A stretch of 64,000 nucleotides of DNA from Holothuria scabra. Lineage: Eukaryota; Echinodermata; Holothuroidea; Aspidochirotida; Holothuriidae. The first letter of the stretch is position 1. The number at the start of each line of letters is the position of its first letter. A program made the position numbers and the translations under genes. Shown piece after piece: positions 59,525 through 64,000 of this stretch. Below the pieces are notes generated by a model. The model ran no database searches. It was given only the letters and a program-made list of their open reading frames with translations, and was not told where the DNA came from. The stretch lies in contig CM074195.1 of the NCBI GenBank assembly GCA_037179385.1, positions 30,646,222-30,710,221 on the forward strand. The letters are read 5' to 3'.

Positions 59525-59821
59525 GCCCAAAAGGAAGAGCTGAGTAATAGAGCTAGAGCTTGTCATCACTGAGCGGAAAGTACACCCTCCTTTGGGGGAA
59601 AAACAAAACAACGCAGACAAATGCAGACAGCTGATTTGTCAACCAGCCGAATACGCGCACAGTCTGCTACACGTACAGAGCGAATCCTTATGCGTCTTAC
59701 CATGTGTTCCATTGTTTTGCCCCCAGGGATGATGTCAGTGTGTCGTCGATGCACATTGTCGTCTATTAGTTACAGAAACAAAAGTCTGCCTAGATGTTTT
59801 AGGCGAACGCTTATTACTGCC

Positions 59822-59930
59822 TTTAAGGCTCAGTTTCCAATCAATTGTTTCAAGTCGAGACCGCTCCGGCTTTTTTCCAGCTGTGGCTCACTGGCTTGTT
59901 TTCCGTACTCCATGTTTATGCTTTTGTGTA
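59822..59930 (-). repeat. SINE body fragment (copy 3)
   Basis: 'cagtttccaa', 'tgtttcaagtcgag', 'cggcttttttccagctgtg' and 'ctggcttgttttccgtactc' match 40630-40720 in the same orientation. The tRNA head is absent. Confidence 0.65.
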
Positions 59931-59934
59931 TACT

Positions 59935-62590
59935 GCAACTCACACGAGCAGATGCAAGCAGCTAAATTGTACCGGTTCGTTATGCGTGTGTCTACTTCCT
60001 TAGCTTGTGAAGTCTGCGTTGTGGGGACAGTTCGATTGCGTCACGTAGCGTCAATGCAAAAGGACTAATAGGTACTATTCGAAATCAGACCGGTAGACAA
60101 AGAAGACTAAACGCGCAGCAAAAAACTAGACTGCCCATGAGCATAAGCAAACATCAATCGATCCTGTTGGTTTTCAGAACGGTCTACGGCCGATTTAAAC
60201 GTTCAGTCTAGAAACAAAACGAAACGATGGTTGTCATGGTAATTCCCCTCGTACCATCGTCTTCAAAACCTCAAACACCTTAAAAGTCGGGACAGAATTG
60301 CGCTTGCGCTTGTATAAAACTCACCATCCTTTGCTCAACTGTCTTGAATCGAAAAGTCACTATAAGATCCAAGTACAAAAATTCAAAGAAAACCGAAGAT
60401 TTAGCTGTGTTTTGCAAGATTACGGGACCCAAGGGTATAAACAAAAGGCGCTTGAAGACAATTCTGCCGTAATACCCCTGCAAGTTTGTCGAACATTTGC
60501 TTTCCCATCGATACTCGAAAAAAAATAATAATTGACACATTTCTCTGACTGACGTCAAATTAAAAGAGCAGAGTATCTACACATCATACACTGAGAGGAT
60601 ACTGATTGGACACTAGGACCTTGAACACTTACCAGGGTATGCCCTGATGCAATAAACTATGATTTTGTCTGGCTAAGGAAGAGTTTTAGACAGTTATGGT
60701 ACTAGAAGAAGGTAAGATTGGCGATTGGGAAATTGGGAACTGTCAGGGGTGGTGAGTAATAACCTTTAAAATGGAACCTGCTACCATTGAGCGTGTTGCT
60801 CCCTATAAGCAATGAAGCAGGGGAAACAATCAAGTGACGTAGAATTGAAAAAAATTAAGGCGTACAACTCGAACAAAACAAATGAAACTACCGACGATAA
60901 TAAGTTCAAAAAATTTCTATTCCATTTTACAGGTGGTCACTGTTTGTCTGTCTTTATCAACTGGCGGAAGTTTCGACTTTCAAGGATGGGATGTATCATG
61001 TCGCTCCACCAAATCAAAGATCATTAGCAGATTAAAATTAAATTTTAGATTACATGAGGACCCCACTTTTTTGCACACCATCTTCATAACAATTAACAAT
61101 CACGCCTTTTGACCTGTATAATTACATTACCTTTCATCTCCGTATGGAAAAACAAAGAAGAGTTTCCTTGTCCAGACTTTCTCAAATTTAGCTTTAAGTA
61201 AACGACACATATCAGCTCTAATTCTCTGCTTAACTTAAGTGATGGTTAAAGACTTAAACATACAATGTTGAGGAATTTTAAAATGTACCATGTTAAACAT
61301 TGAAGTTCAATTGTCAAATGTGGTATCCTTTTGAGGCAATAACGTTTTTATTCGTCAGCAAAATACTTTGCTATTTCATTTTAGGTTGATGCATGTGCAC
61401 CTTTCCCCTTGACTTAATGCCTGTAAAGAATTGTGGCATAGCAAGATTTAGAGTATAAATTTTGCCTGCAAAAATGTTACAGCTTACATCAAGCATGGCG
61501 GTATACCATTTTGGAATGTGAATACAACCATTGGTTACAAAATTGTAAAGCAGAAAGCAAGCTAAGCTATAATGAAATTAAAATGTTTAGTTCTGATAGC
61601 ATGATTGCCACGCGATTTTCTCCTCGCTTGAGATTTTCATGAGAATGCCCATGTTGTAGTCTGTCAATGCCCCTACTGGAGTCTAGGCTGTAAATGCATC
61701 TTTTGAAGTATGTAATTGCACCAATTGTTATTTTTAAATGCCGCTATTGTAGTCTGTAAATAAAGGCAATCACTTATTTTATGAAATAAAATTTACGACA
61801 TTGGACAAAGTATAACACAAAGTGGATAAATGTATGACTAAAGAGACTTTTTCTGAAGTACTCCGGACTATCTGGCAAAGAGCCGTTCGGCAACACCAAA
61901 CTATATACCGCTTGCCACAAAAACTACGTCCACCGAAAGACAACACGTGAACAGCCCCACGACCCCCAGACCATTGACATCACTGGTCTCCCATGTATGG
62001 CTCCGTTCTAGACTGGATGAAAAGGACAGACTACACGAGATCTTTGCTAAAAGGCCGAGAAGCAGCTTAAGAGAATTTTTTCGACCTTCAACTAAAATTT
62101 TAAATTTGATTAAAATTGTGTTTCAAGTAAACAATTAGACCAGTTGACTGACCGCATGTAGTTCGACTATTATTTTTCTATTGTGTAAAAAAAAACCCAA
62201 AACACATACACTGAAACACTAAAATGTTCTTCAGTTGAACGAAGTTTTACTAATTACGTTAACTTTTTTGTGGTTCATTTCGTAGACCCCTTCTCAAGTA
62301 GTAATTATTAAAAGTTCAGTTCAGTTCAGTTCAGTTTCATATCTCCATACCACCTCATAGAGGCATTAGAGACACAAAGCAAACAATGTTTAACAGGATA
62401 ACAGATGAAAGGGTAATAACAAAAAAAAGGGGGGGGGGGGAATAATAATAATAAAATAAAGTAGCAGTAAAAAAGACAAACCAAACACACAAAAACTGTT
62501 TTAAAAATTGAAAAAGGATTGTGAAACTGGGTGTTGTCAGTGACGTATGTTTCTTTGACGAAAAACGATATACAACAACATTCTGTTCGA
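59935..62590. other. No gene recognised
   Basis: A weak exon-like stretch after 'ttccattttacag' at 60932 (frame VVTVCLSLSTGGSFDFQGWD) is mentioned only as a possibility. A short (GTTCA)n run is at about 62315-62336 and poly-G plus (AAT)n at 62430-62455. Confidence 0.35.
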
Positions 62591-62597
62591 CAAACCC

Positions 62598-62928
62598 TAA
62601 AATCAAAAGAGTGAACTTAGTCACACTTTGATAGAGTGAAAATTGTGAATTCATCCCATTACAGTGATATTTCATTCCAAGGAGAGTGAAATTCTCTCCA
62701 ATAAGAGTGCAAACCCCTCCAAACGAGCGAAGTTTCACTCGTTATGGAATGACGACAAGGATCACTCTTAAAAAGGATTGATGAGATTTTTTTTTTCTTC
62801 CTGTAATAAATTTCAATCTTCTCGGAGTGGATTTCACTCTTCTGGGGGTGAATTATCATTCTAGTGGAGTGAATTCACACTTTTCACTTAATCAGAGAGT
62901 GACTTAGTTTACTCTTTTGACCTAAAAG
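62598..62928. mobile_element. MITE with AAGAGTG terminal inverted repeats (copy 2)
   Basis: Left 'aaatcaaaagagtgaactta' and right 'gtttactcttttgacctaaa' are inverted repeats. The interior shows the same 'gagtgaattcacacttttcac' and 'ggagtggatttcactcttc' blocks as 10267-10620. About 330 bp. Confidence 0.8.
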
Positions 62929-62934
62929 TACAGC

Positions 62935-64000
62935 AATTTATTATTGCTGTCAGAAAGAGCTTTAATCTCGAGATATTTTTAAACGACAATTTTCCCGGGT
63001 AGATACGCACGTTTAAAAAGGTATTTCTTGATTGGCCGTTGCCATTGTATTGTATCGATGGTATTCTTTGTTCGGGTTAGAGATTAGGTTGGGGATTAGG
63101 GCTATCGATAGCAAGGGAGGAAATTTCTTGTTAAACAGTGCGCATCGCCCCCAATTTTCACCCCAAGAGTATGTTTTGTCGTAGGAATATTTAATTAAAT
63201 CGAGAAACGTTCCAACGGTGAGAGAGAGGATAGGAAGAAGACACAACTATCTAAACATTCTTTGGAGCAATATTTGTGACAGGCGGTATTCCTCCTCTCC
63301 TCAAATTTCTTTTCTCAATGCCTATATATAAACGTCTCAGTTATAGTATTATCAAATATCAATGAGAAGACACATCTTCCTTAATCTTCATTAACTTTGC
63401 GTTGTCATGAGCCGTTTCTCAAAAATATGGAATATGTAGTTCGTTATTGGCTCCATGCTCCTCAAATTCTATGAAGAATTTTGTGAAGACACCGTATTTT
63501 GGGATATGTTTAGGAGTTATCCCAAAATGTACGAACTGCAGAAAATTATTCAGGCTTTTAAAAATGTTTTAGCAGTCAAGTCTTCAAATTCATATGGAGA
63601 CACAGCTTATGTTATTTGCAACTTCCTGTTTCAACTATCATTGCCAGTCGTTCACCTTTAATTTTTTATTAGAAATAAAAGCCTATGTTTATTAAAAAAC
63701 TTTAGATCAAAGCATGTTTTGACAAAGACAGTTATTTAAAGATTATTTACTAGGAGGTGCAAGGGTCAGGCACCCATTAAGTATAAGGGAAGGTCATCGG
63801 TGCCCAACAACAGGAACAAAAGGACCTTTCAATCAATACTGAAATGTGATACTGAAATGGGAAAACTAGTTTTTCAGTACAGATTTGTTCAACAGATGAG
63901 AACGCGCAGTGTGTCTTTACCGAACAGATTCCCGGTTCCAAGAAAAGGCACAATATTTTAAGTTTCGCTGCTCCAATATACATAATAATTCTACGTTTGT
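62935..64000. other. No gene recognised
   Basis: A 68-codon frame at 63455-63661 (KFYEEFCEDTVFWDMFRSYP...) has some protein-like character and an AATAAA at about 63675. It has no splice or domain support, so I do not call it. Confidence 0.35.

Noticed and set aside
60932..61025. Exon-like stretch after 'ttccattttacag'
   Set aside because: Acceptor plausible, but the frame is short, AT-rich downstream and without a donor or domain.
63455..63661. Small protein KFYEEFCEDTVFWDMF...
   Set aside because: Protein-like look only; no homology known to me, no splice or start context.

Overview
The window looks like non-coding, repeat-rich DNA from an animal nuclear genome. It is AT-rich, has no operon-like gene packing and no long host open reading frame. 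It is full of short inverted-repeat DNA transposons, tRNA-derived SINEs, minisatellites and (TA)n arrays. The best-preserved protein-coding DNA belongs to Penelope-like retroelements (PLEs) with GIY-YIG endonucleases. One SINE (about 1.88-2.25 kb) has a tail ending in a 'gcgctatataaatcc' plus ATT-rich run, a type I associate with marine invertebrates such as echinoderms, hemichordates, amphioxus and molluscs. I cannot name the species.

Layout. 0-20 kb: SINEs, six-copy MITE family members, an inverted-repeat pair (3.7/4.8 kb), a second pair (3.3/7.4 kb), a 32-bp minisatellite (6.3-7.0 kb), a MITE with AAGAGTG ends (10.3-10.6 kb) and a degenerate ~215-bp tandem array (16.7-17.6 kb). 20.6-28.3 kb: a PLE cluster laced with (TA)n. 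It holds two head-to-head PLE pairs (A at 21.1-23.5 kb, B at 24.9-28.2 kb), a 5'-truncated PLE of another lineage (C, 23.65-24.65 kb), and a near-palindromic pair of PLE terminal sequences (20.7-20.9 kb). 28-50 kb: MITEs, including two hAT-type elements with clean 8-bp target duplications (33.2 and 40.0 kb), a second SINE copy, a strong GC-rich hairpin (42.4 kb) and a decayed PLE fragment D (43 kb). 50-64 kb: a ~0.92-kb MITE nested in an older repeat, two candidate host exons (51.2 kb plus strand, 53.1-53.3 kb minus strand), a 320-bp near-perfect palindrome (56.1-56.4 kb) and further MITE copies.

The most interesting layer is RNA. The terminal regions of the PLEs carry sequences that fold by eye as hammerhead ribozymes: a CUGANGA box, a stem II, a GAAA box, a very short stem III, a GUA cleavage triplet and a pairing stem I. 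There are three near-identical copies in element B, two in element A, and two in a palindrome at 20.7-20.9 kb, where one partner has GUG in place of GUA. A degraded copy lies in D and a partial motif in C. Hammerheads are known from PLEs, so the class is not new; the particular arrangement is the thing to test.

How the parts work together: in a PLE the reverse transcriptase (RT) copies the element RNA, the GIY-YIG domain nicks the target, and terminal ribozymes would process the RNA. Here every RT-bearing copy is broken by truncation, frameshift or loss of motif A. Only the endonuclease part of the inverted B partner is open throughout. The window therefore reads as a graveyard of fairly recent PLE insertions, not an autonomous element.
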